The notes beneath the pieces were generated by a model. The model was not told the origin of the DNA, did not search any database, and was given only the letters and a program-made list of their open reading frames with translations. Shown here piece by piece: positions 34,993 through 42,840 of a DNA stretch of 64,000 nt (within the stretch, counting starts at the first letter, position 1; each line of letters opens with the position of its first letter). The DNA is from Allobosea sp. UNC402CLCol (GTDB lineage: Bacteria > Pseudomonadota > Alphaproteobacteria > Rhizobiales > Beijerinckiaceae): positions 186,001 to 250,000 of the forward strand of contig NZ_JQJJ01000009.1 of NCBI RefSeq assembly GCF_000745475.1, written 5' to 3'. The position numbers and the translations under genes were made by a program.

Positions 34993-36201
34993 ATGGCAGA
35001 CGCATTCATCTACGACCACGTCCGCACGCCGCGCGGCAAGGGCAAGGCCGACGGTTCGCTCCACGAGGTCACGGCGATCGAGCTCGGCACCCAGGCCCTG
35101 CGTGCGATCAAGGAGCGCAACAATCTCGATCCGCTCCTCGTCGAGGACGTCGTCTTGGGCTGCGTCGATCCGGTCGGCGAGGCTGCGGCCGATATCGCCC
35201 GCACCGTCGCGCTCAAGGCGGGCTACGGCAAGGAAGTGCCGGGCGTGCAGATCAACCGCTTCTGCGCCTCGGGCCTCGACGCGGTGAACCTTGCCGCGGC
35301 GCAGGTCATGTCCGGCCAGAAGGAGATGGCGATTGGCGGCGGCGTCGAATCGATGTCGCGCGTCGGCATGGGTGCTTCCGGCTTTGGCATCGCGGTCGAC
35401 CCAAGTGTCGCCATCGATACCTATTTCATGCCGCAGGGCATCTCGGCCGATTTGATCGCGACGAAATACGGCTTCTCGCGCGACGATGTCGATGCCTTCG
35501 CCGTGCGCTCGCACCAGCGCGCCGCCAAGGCCTGGAAGGAAGGCCGCTTCAAGAACTCGGTCATCCCCGTCACCGACGTCAACGGCCTCGTCATCCTCGA
35601 CCATGACGAGACGATCCGCCCCGACGCCAACATGCAGGCATTGGCCGCGCTGAAGGCCTCCTTCGTCCAGATGGGCGAGATGGGCGGCTTCGATGCGGTC
35701 GGGACCGCCGCGCATCCGGATGTCGAGTTCATCAACCACGTCCATCACGCCGGCAATTCCTCGGGCATCGTCGATGGCGCGGCGGCCGTGCTCGTTGGCT
35801 CGAAGCGGGCCGGCAAGGCGGCAGGCCTCAAGCCCCGCGCCCGCATCAAGGCCTTCGCGACCGTCGGTTCCGACCTCGCGCTGATGCTGACCGGTCCGAT
35901 CGACGTGACCCAGCTCGTGCTGAAGAAGGCCGGCATGACCATGAAGGACATCGACCTCTTCGAATTGAACGAGGCTTTCTCCTCCGTGGTGCTGCGCTAC
36001 CAGCAGGCGCTCGACATCGACGACGCCATCCTGAACGTCAATGGCGGCGCCATCGCCATGGGCCATCCGCTCGGCGCGACCGGCGCGATGGTGCTGGGCA
36101 CCGTGCTCGACGAGCTGGAGCGGCAGGACAAGCAGACCGCGCTGGTGACGCTCTGCGTCGCCGTCGGCATGGGCGTCGCCACCATCATCGAACGCGTCTG
36201 A
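34993..36201 (+). CDS. acetyl-CoA C-acyltransferase (thiolase)
   Basis: A 402-residue thiolase. The nucleophile cysteine is in [14 protein letters not shown] (about residue 90), the catalytic histidine in [13 protein letters not shown] (about 358) and the second cysteine in [12 protein letters not shown] (about 388). It cleaves 3-ketoacyl-CoA to acetyl-CoA and a shortened acyl-CoA, or joins two acetyl-CoA in the reverse sense. GGAGG precedes the ATG at 34993. The position between acyl-CoA dehydrogenase and the FadB/FadJ-like gene, 23 bases before the latter, supports a FadA role in degradation. Confidence 0.93.
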   Translation: MADAFIYDHVRTPRGKGKADGSLHEVTAIELGTQALRAIKERNNLDPLLVEDVVLGCVDPVGEAAADIARTVALKAGYGKEVPGVQINRFCASGLDAVNLAAAQVMSGQKEMAIGGGVESMSRVGMGASGFGIAVDPSVAIDTYFMPQGISADLIATKYGFSRDDVDAFAVRSHQRAAKAWKEGRFKNSVIPVTDVNGLVILDHDETIRPDANMQALAALKASFVQMGEMGGFDAVGTAAHPDVEFINHVHHAGNSSGIVDGAAAVLVGSKRAGKAAGLKPRARIKAFATVGSDLALMLTGPIDVTQLVLKKAGMTMKDIDLFELNEAFSSVVLRYQQALDIDDAILNVNGGAIAMGHPLGATGAMVLGTVLDELERQDKQTALVTLCVAVGMGVATIIERV

Positions 36202-36224
36202 GCGGAAGGGCAGGGAGAGACATC

Positions 36225-38426
36225 ATGAACCTCACCAATTTCCGCTTCGAGGCCGACGCCGACGGCATCGCCGTCGCGACCTGGGACATGCCGGGCCGCT
36301 CGATGAACGTCATCACCCCCGAGGTGATGGAAGAGCTGAACCAGATCGTCGACAAGGTCGCGAGCGATGAAGCCATCAAGGGCTGCGTCATCACCTCCGG
36401 CAAGGAGAGCTTCTCCGGCGGTGCCGATCTCACCATGCTCCAGGGCCTGCGCGATCTCTATGTGAAGCTCGCCAAGGAGAAGGGCGAGGCGGTCGCGATG
36501 CAGAGCTTCTTCGACGAGAGCCGCAAGCTCTCGCTGCTCTACCGCAAGCTCGAGACCTGCGGAAAACCCTTCGCCGCCGCGATCCATGGTGTCTGCCTGG
36601 GCGGCGCCTTCGAGCTCTCGCTCTCCTGCCAGTATCGCGTCGTTTCGGACGATGCCTCGACCCGCGTCGGCCTGCCCGAGATCAAGGTCGGGCTGTTTCC
36701 GGGCGCCGGCGGCACCCAGCGCGTTTCGCGCCTGATGCAGACCGGCGACGCGCTCCAGATGATGTTCAAGGGCGAGCAGGTGAAGGCGCTCCCGGCGCGC
36801 AATTCCGGCCTCGTCCATGCCGTCGCACCCCGCGCCGACATCGTCCAGAACGCCAAGGACTGGCTCAAGGCCAATCCGCAGGCGACCCAGCCCTGGGACC
36901 AGAAGGGCTTCAAGCTGCCTTCCAACAAGGTGCATTCGCCGGCCGGCATGCAGATCTGGCCGCCGGCCAACGCGATCTATCGTCGCGAGACCAACGACAA
37001 CTACCCGGCCGCCCGCGCCATCCTCTCGGCGGTCTATGAGGGCTTGCAGCTCCCGATCGATCTCGGCCTCAAGGTCGAGAGCCGCTACTTCGCCAAGATC
37101 CTCCGGACGAAGGAGGCGGCCTCGATGATCCGCTCGCTCTTCGTCTCGATGCAGGAGCTGAACAAGGGCGCCCGCCGCCCGGCCGACGTGCCGCCGTCCA
37201 AGCTCAAGAAGGTCGGCGTCATCGGCGCCGGCTTCATGGGCGCCGGCATCGCCTATGTCACGGCGCAGGCCGGCCTCGAGGTCGTGCTGGTCGACAAGGA
37301 CGTCGAGGCGGCCGAGAAGGGCAAGGCCTATTCCCATAAGCTGGTCTCCGACCAGATCATGAAGGGCCGTGCCAAGACCGCCGATCGCGACGCGCTGCTC
37401 GGCCGCATCAAGGCTTCCGCCGACTATGCCGATCTCAAGGGCTGCGACCTGATCGTCGAGGCGGTCTTCGAGGACCCGAAGGTCAAGGCCGAGGTCATCG
37501 CCAAGGTCGAGGCCGTCGTCGGCCCGCGCACCATCTTCGGCTCCAACACCTCCACGCTGCCGATCACCGGCCTTGCCGAGACCAGCCAGCGGCCGAAGAA
37601 CTTCATCGGCATCCATTTCTTCTCGCCGGTCGAGAAGATGCTGCTGGTCGAGGTCATCATGGCCAAAAAGACCGGCAAGAAAGCGCTCGCCATGGCGCTG
37701 GACTATGTCCGCGCCATCAAGAAGACGCCGATCGTCGTCAACGACACCCGCGGCTTCTACGCCAATCGCTGCGTCGGCAATTATATCCGCGAAGGCCACC
37801 TCATGCTGATGGAAGGCGTGCCGCCGGCGATGATCGAGGCCGCCGGCAAGCAGGCCGGCATGCCGGTCGGCCCGCTCTCGCTCAATGACGAGGTCGCGGT
37901 CGATCTGGCCTGGAAGGTGCTGAAGGCGACCAAGGCCCAACTCGGTGATGCCGCCGTCGATCCGGCGCAGGAGAAGCTGCTCGCCGACATGGTCGAGAAG
38001 CATGGGCGGCTGGGCCGCAAGAACCGCAAGGGCTTCTATGACTACCCGGAAGGCGGGCCGAAGCGGCTCTGGCCGGGGCTCGCCGAGCTCGTCGGCAAGC
38101 GGCTCGATCCCGAGAGCGTCGACATGGAGGAGCTGAAGCACCGCCTCCTGGTGACCCAGGCACTGGAAGCCGCGAAGACCTATGAGGAAGGCGTCGTCAC
38201 CGATCCGCGCGAGGCTGATGTCGGCTCGATCATCGGCTTCGGCTTCGCGCCTTACTCGGGCGGCACGCTGTCCTATATCGACAATATGGGGGCGGCGACC
38301 TTCGTGAAGCTCTGCGAGAAGCTGGCCAAGAGCCATGGCGAGCGCTTCAAGCCGAACCGCTTGCTGAAGCGCATGGCCAAGACCGGCGAGAGCTTCTACG
38401 GCCCGTCGGAGAAGCAGGCGGCCTGA
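36225..38426 (+). CDS. bifunctional enoyl-CoA hydratase / 3-hydroxyacyl-CoA dehydrogenase (FadB/FadJ-like)
   Basis: A 733-residue trifunctional-alpha-type protein. Residues about 1-200 are the crotonase domain with the oxyanion loop [11 protein letters not shown] and the catalytic glutamates in [12 protein letters not shown] and [16 protein letters not shown]. Residues about 325-505 form the NAD domain, starting [20 protein letters not shown], with the His-Glu pair in [16 protein letters not shown] and [10 protein letters not shown]. The remainder is the duplicated C-terminal HCDH domain. It hydrates enoyl-CoA and oxidises the 3-hydroxyacyl-CoA. AGGGAGAGA lies before the ATG at 36225. The partner thiolase is directly upstream, as in fadBA complexes. 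Confidence 0.93.
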   Translation: MNLTNFRFEADADGIAVATWDMPGRSMNVITPEVMEELNQIVDKVASDEAIKGCVITSGKESFSGGADLTMLQGLRDLYVKLAKEKGEAVAMQSFFDESRKLSLLYRKLETCGKPFAAAIHGVCLGGAFELSLSCQYRVVSDDASTRVGLPEIKVGLFPGAGGTQRVSRLMQTGDALQMMFKGEQVKALPARNSGLVHAVAPRADIVQNAKDWLKANPQATQPWDQKGFKLPSNKVHSPAGMQIWPPANAIYRRETNDNYPAARAILSAVYEGLQLPIDLGLKVESRYFAKILRTKEAASMIRSLFVSMQELNKGARRPADVPPSKLKKVGVIGAGFMGAGIAYVTAQAGLEVVLVDKDVEAAEKGKAYSHKLVSDQIMKGRAKTADRDALLGRIKASADYADLKGCDLIVEAVFEDPKVKAEVIAKVEAVVGPRTIFGSNTSTLPITGLAETSQRPKNFIGIHFFSPVEKMLLVEVIMAKKTGKKALAMALDYVRAIKKTPIVVNDTRGFYANRCVGNYIREGHLMLMEGVPPAMIEAAGKQAGMPVGPLSLNDEVAVDLAWKVLKATKAQLGDAAVDPAQEKLLADMVEKHGRLGRKNRKGFYDYPEGGPKRLWPGLAELVGKRLDPESVDMEELKHRLLVTQALEAAKTYEEGVVTDPREADVGSIIGFGFAPYSGGTLSYIDNMGAATFVKLCEKLAKSHGERFKPNRLLKRMAKTGESFYGPSEKQAA

Positions 38427-38436
38427 GCCTTAGGGC

Positions 38437-39339
38437 TCAGTTCGCCAGCCTTGTGCGCAGCAGCGCCACGAGCCAGTCCGCGAAGACCTGCAGCCGGCGC
38501 GACAGGTGCCGGCGGTGGGGGTAGAGCAGGGTCATCGGCATCGGCGCAGCCCGGTGCCGGGGCATCACCTCGACGAGATCGCCCGCAGCGAGATGCTCGG
38601 CGACGTCATAGGCCGGGATCTGGATCAGGCCGAGCCCGGCGAGGCAGCAGGCGATATAGGCCTCCGCGCTGTTGACGGTGACGCGGCCGGGCAGGGCGCG
38701 GCCGTGCAGCGTGCCATTCTCCAGCCATTCCCAGGGCTCGATCCGCCCCGTCGACGGCGAGGCGTAGTTGACGGCCTTATGTCCATCGAGTTCGCCGGGA
38801 TGCCCGGGCACGCCATGCGCCGCGAGATAGCCGGGGCTGGCGACATTGATCAGCGGCAGCTCCCCGACCGAGCGCGCGATCAAACCTGAATCGCTCAACG
38901 CGCCGACGCGCAGCACGCAATCGATGCCGTCCTCGATCAGATTGCTCGCCCGGTCGGTGACGCTGAGATCGATGTCGATCTCTGGATAGCGGGTGAGAAA
39001 ATCCGGCAGGGCGGGCGCGATGATCAGGCGCCCGATCCGGCCGGGCACGTCGATCCTGAGCCGCCCGGCAGGGCGCGCGGCGCTGTGGCGGAACAGCGCC
39101 TCGGTTTCCTCGACATCGGCGACGAGCCGGGCGCAATGCTCGTAGAAGGCCGCGCCGTCCTGCGTCGCGGAGACGCGCCGCGTCGTGCGCTGGAGCAGCC
39201 TTGTGCCAATCCGTTGCTCCAATGCCGCGACCGCCGCCGAGACCGAGGAGCGCGGCAGCCCAAGGGCCTTGGCCGCCTGGGTGAAGCTCTCGCACTCGAC
39301 GACGCGGGCATAGATGCGGAAGAGGTCGATGCGGTCCAA
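38437..39339 (-). CDS. LysR-family transcriptional regulator
   Basis: A 300-residue LysR protein. The HTH is in DLFRIYARVVECESFTQAAK followed by ALGLPRSSVSAAVAALEQRI at residues about 3-45; the effector domain begins near PAGRLRIDVPGRIG. The start is TTG at 39339, chosen because GGAG lies eight bases upstream and the product then opens with the usual MDRIDLFRIYARV; the longer frame to 39429 runs through the promoter and its dyad. It is divergent from the SDR gene with a 115-base shared region holding the inverted repeat at 39364-39392, the expected LysR operator. It is convergent with the FadB/FadJ-like gene. Confidence 0.92.
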   Translation of the reverse strand: MDRIDLFRIYARVVECESFTQAAKALGLPRSSVSAAVAALEQRIGTRLLQRTTRRVSATQDGAAFYEHCARLVADVEETEALFRHSAARPAGRLRIDVPGRIGRLIIAPALPDFLTRYPEIDIDLSVTDRASNLIEDGIDCVLRVGALSDSGLIARSVGELPLINVASPGYLAAHGVPGHPGELDGHKAVNYASPSTGRIEPWEWLENGTLHGRALPGRVTVNSAEAYIACCLAGLGLIQIPAYDVAEHLAAGDLVEVMPRHRAAPMPMTLLYPHRRHLSRRLQVFADWLVALLRTRLAN

Positions 39340-39363
39340 ATCGGCGCTCCAGATTGTTCGGAA

Positions 39364-39392
39364 ATTCTGACCAGTGATGTCCTGATCAAAAT
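39364..39392. promoter_or_regulatory. LysR-type operator dyad
   Basis: ATTCTGACCAG at 39364-39374 and CTGATCAAAAT at 39382-39392 are inverted repeats with 9 of 11 matches and a 7-base spacer. The element contains a T-N11-A match and sits in the 115-base gap between the divergent LysR and SDR genes, 25 bases from the LysR start. Confidence 0.65.
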
Positions 39393-39454
39393 CTTTATAT
39401 CTGATTTTCGGACGATATTTTGTCGCCATCGATTGCAGCGAACAGGAGCATGCG

Positions 39455-40228
39455 ATGGCCGATCACGGCATCAAGGGTAAGACGGTTCTGATCGCCGGCG
39501 GCGCCAAGAATCTGGGCGGTTTGCTGGCCAAGGACCTCGCGGCGCAGGGCGCAAAGGCGGTCGCCATTCATTACAACAGCGCTCCGGCCAAGGCCGAGGC
39601 CGAGAAGACGATGGCCGCGATCAAGGCTGCGGGCGCGCAAGCCTATGCTTTCCAGGCCGACCTGACCTCGGCGGCAGCGATGGAGAAGCTCTTCGCCGAC
39701 GCCAAGGCGGCGATGGGCGCGATCGACATCGCCGTGAACACCGTCGGCAAGGTGCTGAAGAAGCCGATGGTCGAGATCAGCGAGGCCGAGTTCGACGAGA
39801 TGAGCGCGGTCAACTCGAAGACGGCGTTCTTCTTCCTCAAGGAAGCCGGCAAGCATGTCAGCGACAACGGCAAGGTCTGCACGCTGGTGACTTCGCTGCT
39901 CGGCGCCTTCACGCCGTTCTATGCGAGCTATGCCGGCACCAAGGCGCCGGTGGAGCACTATACCCGCGCGGCTTCCAAGGAATTCGGCGCGCGCGGCATC
40001 TCGGTGACCGCGATCGGGCCGGGCCCGATGGACACGTCGTTCTTCTATCCCGCGGAAGGCGCCGATGCGGTCGCCTATCACAAGAGCGCGGCGGCGCTCT
40101 CGCCCTTCTCGAAGACGGGGTTGACCGATATCGAGGACATCGTGCCCTGGCTGCGCTTCCTCGTCTCGGACGGCTGGTGGATGACCGGCCAGACGATCCT
40201 GGTGAACGGCGGCTACACGACGAAGTGA
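39455..40228 (+). CDS. short-chain dehydrogenase/reductase (SDR)
   Basis: A 257-residue classical SDR. The cofactor loop is TVLIAGGAKNLGGLLAKDLA (residues about 10-29), the active-site Ser lies in CTLVTSLLGAF and the catalytic Tyr/Lys in YASYAGTKAPVEH (about residue 151-163). The C terminus NGGYTTK is typical. It is an NAD(P)-dependent alcohol/ketone oxidoreductase of unknown substrate. AGGAG lies nine bases before the ATG at 39455. It is divergent from the LysR gene, which probably regulates it. A perfect hairpin at 40289 follows. Confidence 0.9.
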   Translation: MADHGIKGKTVLIAGGAKNLGGLLAKDLAAQGAKAVAIHYNSAPAKAEAEKTMAAIKAAGAQAYAFQADLTSAAAMEKLFADAKAAMGAIDIAVNTVGKVLKKPMVEISEAEFDEMSAVNSKTAFFFLKEAGKHVSDNGKVCTLVTSLLGAFTPFYASYAGTKAPVEHYTRAASKEFGARGISVTAIGPGPMDTSFFYPAEGADAVAYHKSAAALSPFSKTGLTDIEDIVPWLRFLVSDGWWMTGQTILVNGGYTTK

Positions 40229-40288
40229 GTGTGTCGTTGATGCAGCCGCAGGCCGATGAAGCGGCTGTCGTCGTTCGGTCGCATGATG

Positions 40289-40320
40289 CGCTTCCCGATA
40301 ACATCGGGAAGCGGTTTGTT
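40289..40320 (+). terminator. terminator after the SDR gene
   Basis: CGCTTCCCGAT at 40289-40299, a 3-base loop, and ATCGGGAAGCG at 40303-40313 form a perfect eleven-base stem followed by GTTTGTT. It separates the SDR and deformylase-like genes. Confidence 0.75.
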
Positions 40321-40382
40321 GGTTGGCGCCGGTTCCGGGAAGGTCGGAAACGCGACTGCACGCAAGAAGTCGGAATGAGCAT

Positions 40383-40877
40383 ATGCCGTCCAGGCCGATC
40401 CTGAGCTTTCCCGACCCGCGTCTGCGGGTGGCGGCGGCGTCCGTCACGCGTTTCGATGCCGACCTGCGGGAATTGGCGGCGGACCTGCTCGACACGATGC
40501 GAGAGGCGCCCGGCATCGGCATCACCGCGCCGCATGTCGGCGTACTCTTGCGGCTGGTGGTGCTGGAGCTGGTGCCGGGCGATGTCCGGACCTACGTCAA
40601 TCCCGTGCTGGACAATGTCTCGCGCGAGACCATCCGCCATGTCGAGGGCAGCATCTCGATGCCGGGTGTGACCGACGAGCTGGAGCGCCATGCTCATGTC
40701 CGCGTGCGCTACCGCGATCTCGACGGTGTCGAACATGTCGAGGACGCGGACGGGCTGCTCGCCGTCTGCCATCAGCACGAGATCGACCAGCTCGATGGCC
40801 TCTTCTGGATCGACCGCCTGTCGCGGCTCAAGCGCGACAGGCTGATTGCGCGCTACAACAAGCTGCGGCGCGGCTGA
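40383..40877 (+). CDS. peptide deformylase paralogue with degenerate active site
   Basis: A 164-residue Def-like protein. The whole fold is recognisable, from SFPDPRLRVAAASV through the C-terminal helix, but all three active-site motifs are altered. Motif I, normally GxGxAAxQ, reads GIGITAPH. Motif II, normally EGCLS, reads EGSIS, so the metal-ligand cysteine is serine. Motif III, normally HExDH, reads HEIDQ, so the second histidine ligand is glutamine. The catalytic Glu remains. Normal metal binding and deformylation are therefore doubtful. The ATG at 40383 opens the fold; an upstream frame exists. There is no fmt or other def beside it, unlike the housekeeping deformylase locus. Codon use is like its neighbours, so it looks maintained. 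Confidence 0.85.
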   Translation: MPSRPILSFPDPRLRVAAASVTRFDADLRELAADLLDTMREAPGIGITAPHVGVLLRLVVLELVPGDVRTYVNPVLDNVSRETIRHVEGSISMPGVTDELERHAHVRVRYRDLDGVEHVEDADGLLAVCHQHEIDQLDGLFWIDRLSRLKRDRLIARYNKLRRG

Positions 40878-40972
40878 GCGCAGGCGAGCTTCGCCTGCCT
40901 TCGCCCGGCTGGAGTGCGGGCGTCGTAAGCTCGCAGTATCTGTATCTGTTTTCGACGGTGAGGAGCAGGCAT

Positions 40973-41239
40973 ATGCATATGGCGATGGTGATCGGCGGCG
41001 GCGTGGTGCTGCTGGGCCTGTTCCTGCTCTTCGGAAAGCTGTGGGGCGGGGCCCAACCGGATTATGCTCTCGCTGCCAAGCTTTTCGTGCCGGTCTGGCT
41101 TGCCGTGGCGTTGCTCAACATGTGGGTCGGCGTCGCCAAGGCGGGCTACTCCGTGCGCGCGGAATTGCCGATCCTCGTCCTGGTCTTCGCCGTGCCGGCC
41201 TTGCTCGCTCTGCTGGTCGCCTGGCGCGTCGCGCGCTGA
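40973..41239 (+). CDS. small three-helix membrane protein, unknown function
   Basis: An 88-residue protein with three hydrophobic helices at about residues 3-22, 38-58 and 65-85 (for example VIGGGVVLLGLFLLFGKLW and LPILVLVFAVPALLALLVAW). I do not recognise a family motif. The ATG at 40973 has AGGAG nine bases upstream, which makes expression likely. It follows the deformylase-like gene by 95 bases and is ended by the 30-base palindrome at 41250. It could be an inner-membrane accessory protein; no function is assigned. Confidence 0.7.
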   Translation: MHMAMVIGGGVVLLGLFLLFGKLWGGAQPDYALAAKLFVPVWLAVALLNMWVGVAKAGYSVRAELPILVLVFAVPALLALLVAWRVAR

Positions 41240-41249
41240 CAGATGCGTG

Positions 41250-41279
41250 AAGGGCCGCCTCCCCGGGGAGGCGGCCCTT
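41250..41279. terminator. bidirectional hairpin between convergent genes
   Basis: Positions 41250-41264 and 41265-41279 are perfect reverse complements (arm AAGGGCCGCCTCCCC), giving a 30-base uninterrupted palindrome between the small membrane protein gene and the convergent aminotransferase gene. There is no long T tract. Confidence 0.65.
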
Positions 41280-41321
41280 GGCGTTATGCCGCTGGGAATA
41301 CCGGCGCGCGTGCTCGCCGCT

Positions 41322-42662
41322 TCAGTTCGCGACCGACCGGATCACCCGGCGCAGCTTGCCGATCAGCTCCTCGACCTGCGACTCCGTGATGATCAGCGGC
41401 GGCGAGAAGGCGATGGTGTCGGCGGCGGTGCGGATCATCAGCCCTTCCTCGTGGAAGCCGCGCTCGATCGCCTCGTAGCCGCGCTTGCCGGCGCCCTCCG
41501 CCCGTGGCGCGAGATCGACGGCGCCGACCATGCCGAGCGTGCGGATGTCGACGACGTTCGGCTCACCCTTCAGGCTCATCACCGCATCGGCCCAGGCGCC
41601 TTCCATGGCGCGGGCGCGCTCGAACAGCCCCTCGTCGCGATAGATGTCGAGCGAGGCGAGCGCCGCGGCCGCCGCCAGCGGATGGCCCGAATAGGTGTAG
41701 CCGTGGAACAGCTCGATGACATTGTCCGGGCCGTTCATGAAGGCATCGTAGATGTGCTTGCGCACGATCACGCCGCCCATCGGCACGGTGCCGGAGGTCA
41801 CGCCCTTGGCGAAGGTGATCATGTCGGGGATCACGCCATAGCGCTCGGCCGCGAAGGCGAAGCCGAGGCGGCCGAAGCCCGTGATGACCTCGTCGAAGAT
41901 CAAGAGGATGCCGTGCTTGTCGCAGATCTCGCGCAGGCGCTTGAGATAGCCCTTCGGCGGCGGCAGCGCGCCCGTCGAGCCCGCCATCGGCTCGACGATC
42001 ACCGCGGCGATGGTCGAGGCGTCGTGCAGCGCGACGATGCGCTCCAGATCATCGGCGAAATGCGCGCCGTAGTCCGGCTCGCCCTTGCTGAAGGCTTGCT
42101 TCTCGCGGTCATAGGTATGGGCGAGATGGTCGACGCCGGTGAGCAGCGAGCCGAAGAACTTGCGGTTGTTCGACATGCCGCCGACCGAGATGCCGCCGAA
42201 GCCGACGCCGTGATAGCCGCGCTCGCGGCCGATGAGGCGGGTCTTGGCGGCCTTGCCCGAGACGTTCCAGTAGGCCAGCGCGATCTTGAGCGCGGAATCG
42301 GCGGCTTCCGAGCCCGAGCCGGCGAAGAAGACATGGTCGAGATCGCCCGGCGCCAGCGCCGCGATGCGGGCGGCGGCGGCGAAGACCTTGGGATGGCCGT
42401 ACTGGAAGGACGGGGCGTAATCGAGGTCACGCGCCTGGGCCTGGATCGCCTGGATGATCGGCTCGCGCGCATGGCCGGCATTGCAGCACCACAGGCCCGC
42501 CGTGCCGTCCATGACCGGCTTGTTCTCCGGCGTGTAGTAGAACATGCCCTCGGCGCGGGAGACCATGCGCGGGTTCTTCTTGAACGACCGGTTCGCCGTG
42601 AACGGCATCCAATAGGCTTCGAGATCGTTCGGCGTGGCGATCGGCGACGAGGCAGCGGTCAT
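41322..42662 (-). CDS. class III aminotransferase (omega-amino acid--pyruvate type)
   Basis: A 446-residue PLP-dependent aminotransferase. The cofactor lysine is in MITFAKGVTSGTVPMGG (about residue 288), preceded by LLIFDEVITGFGRLG and by FFAGSGSEAADSALKIA (about residue 113-129). The N-terminal WMPFTANRSFKKNPR is typical of beta-alanine/omega-amino acid--pyruvate aminotransferases, which move amino groups from beta-alanine or diamines to pyruvate. The exact donor is not certain. The ATG at 42662 fits the family. It is divergent from the TPR membrane protein gene with a 178-base gap. Confidence 0.9.
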   Translation of the reverse strand: MTAASSPIATPNDLEAYWMPFTANRSFKKNPRMVSRAEGMFYYTPENKPVMDGTAGLWCCNAGHAREPIIQAIQAQARDLDYAPSFQYGHPKVFAAAARIAALAPGDLDHVFFAGSGSEAADSALKIALAYWNVSGKAAKTRLIGRERGYHGVGFGGISVGGMSNNRKFFGSLLTGVDHLAHTYDREKQAFSKGEPDYGAHFADDLERIVALHDASTIAAVIVEPMAGSTGALPPPKGYLKRLREICDKHGILLIFDEVITGFGRLGFAFAAERYGVIPDMITFAKGVTSGTVPMGGVIVRKHIYDAFMNGPDNVIELFHGYTYSGHPLAAAAALASLDIYRDEGLFERARAMEGAWADAVMSLKGEPNVVDIRTLGMVGAVDLAPRAEGAGKRGYEAIERGFHEEGLMIRTAADTIAFSPPLIITESQVEELIGKLRRVIRSVAN

Positions 42663-42840
42663 CGGGGCATCCTGTGGATTAACGTTCGTTCAACCTAGCA
42701 GGTCGATGCAGGGTGTAAATCGCCGCCGAGCGAGGCATGAGTGCGGGCCGCGACATGGCTGCCGCAGCCCGATTTGTCGGATGACGTTAGGTCGTCGATA
42801 GCGTAGCTTACCCTCTGGGGCATGAACTGAACGGACCCCG

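Noticed and set aside
35997-38336. A 779-codon minus-strand frame opposite the FadB/FadJ-like gene
   Set aside because: Shadow frame rich in Asp/His/Leu/Arg; the plus strand encodes clear catalytic motifs.
42682-42695. Second LexA-like site (GTTCGTTC before the aminotransferase)
   Set aside because: The two GTTC words are adjacent, without the seven-base spacer that LexA needs.
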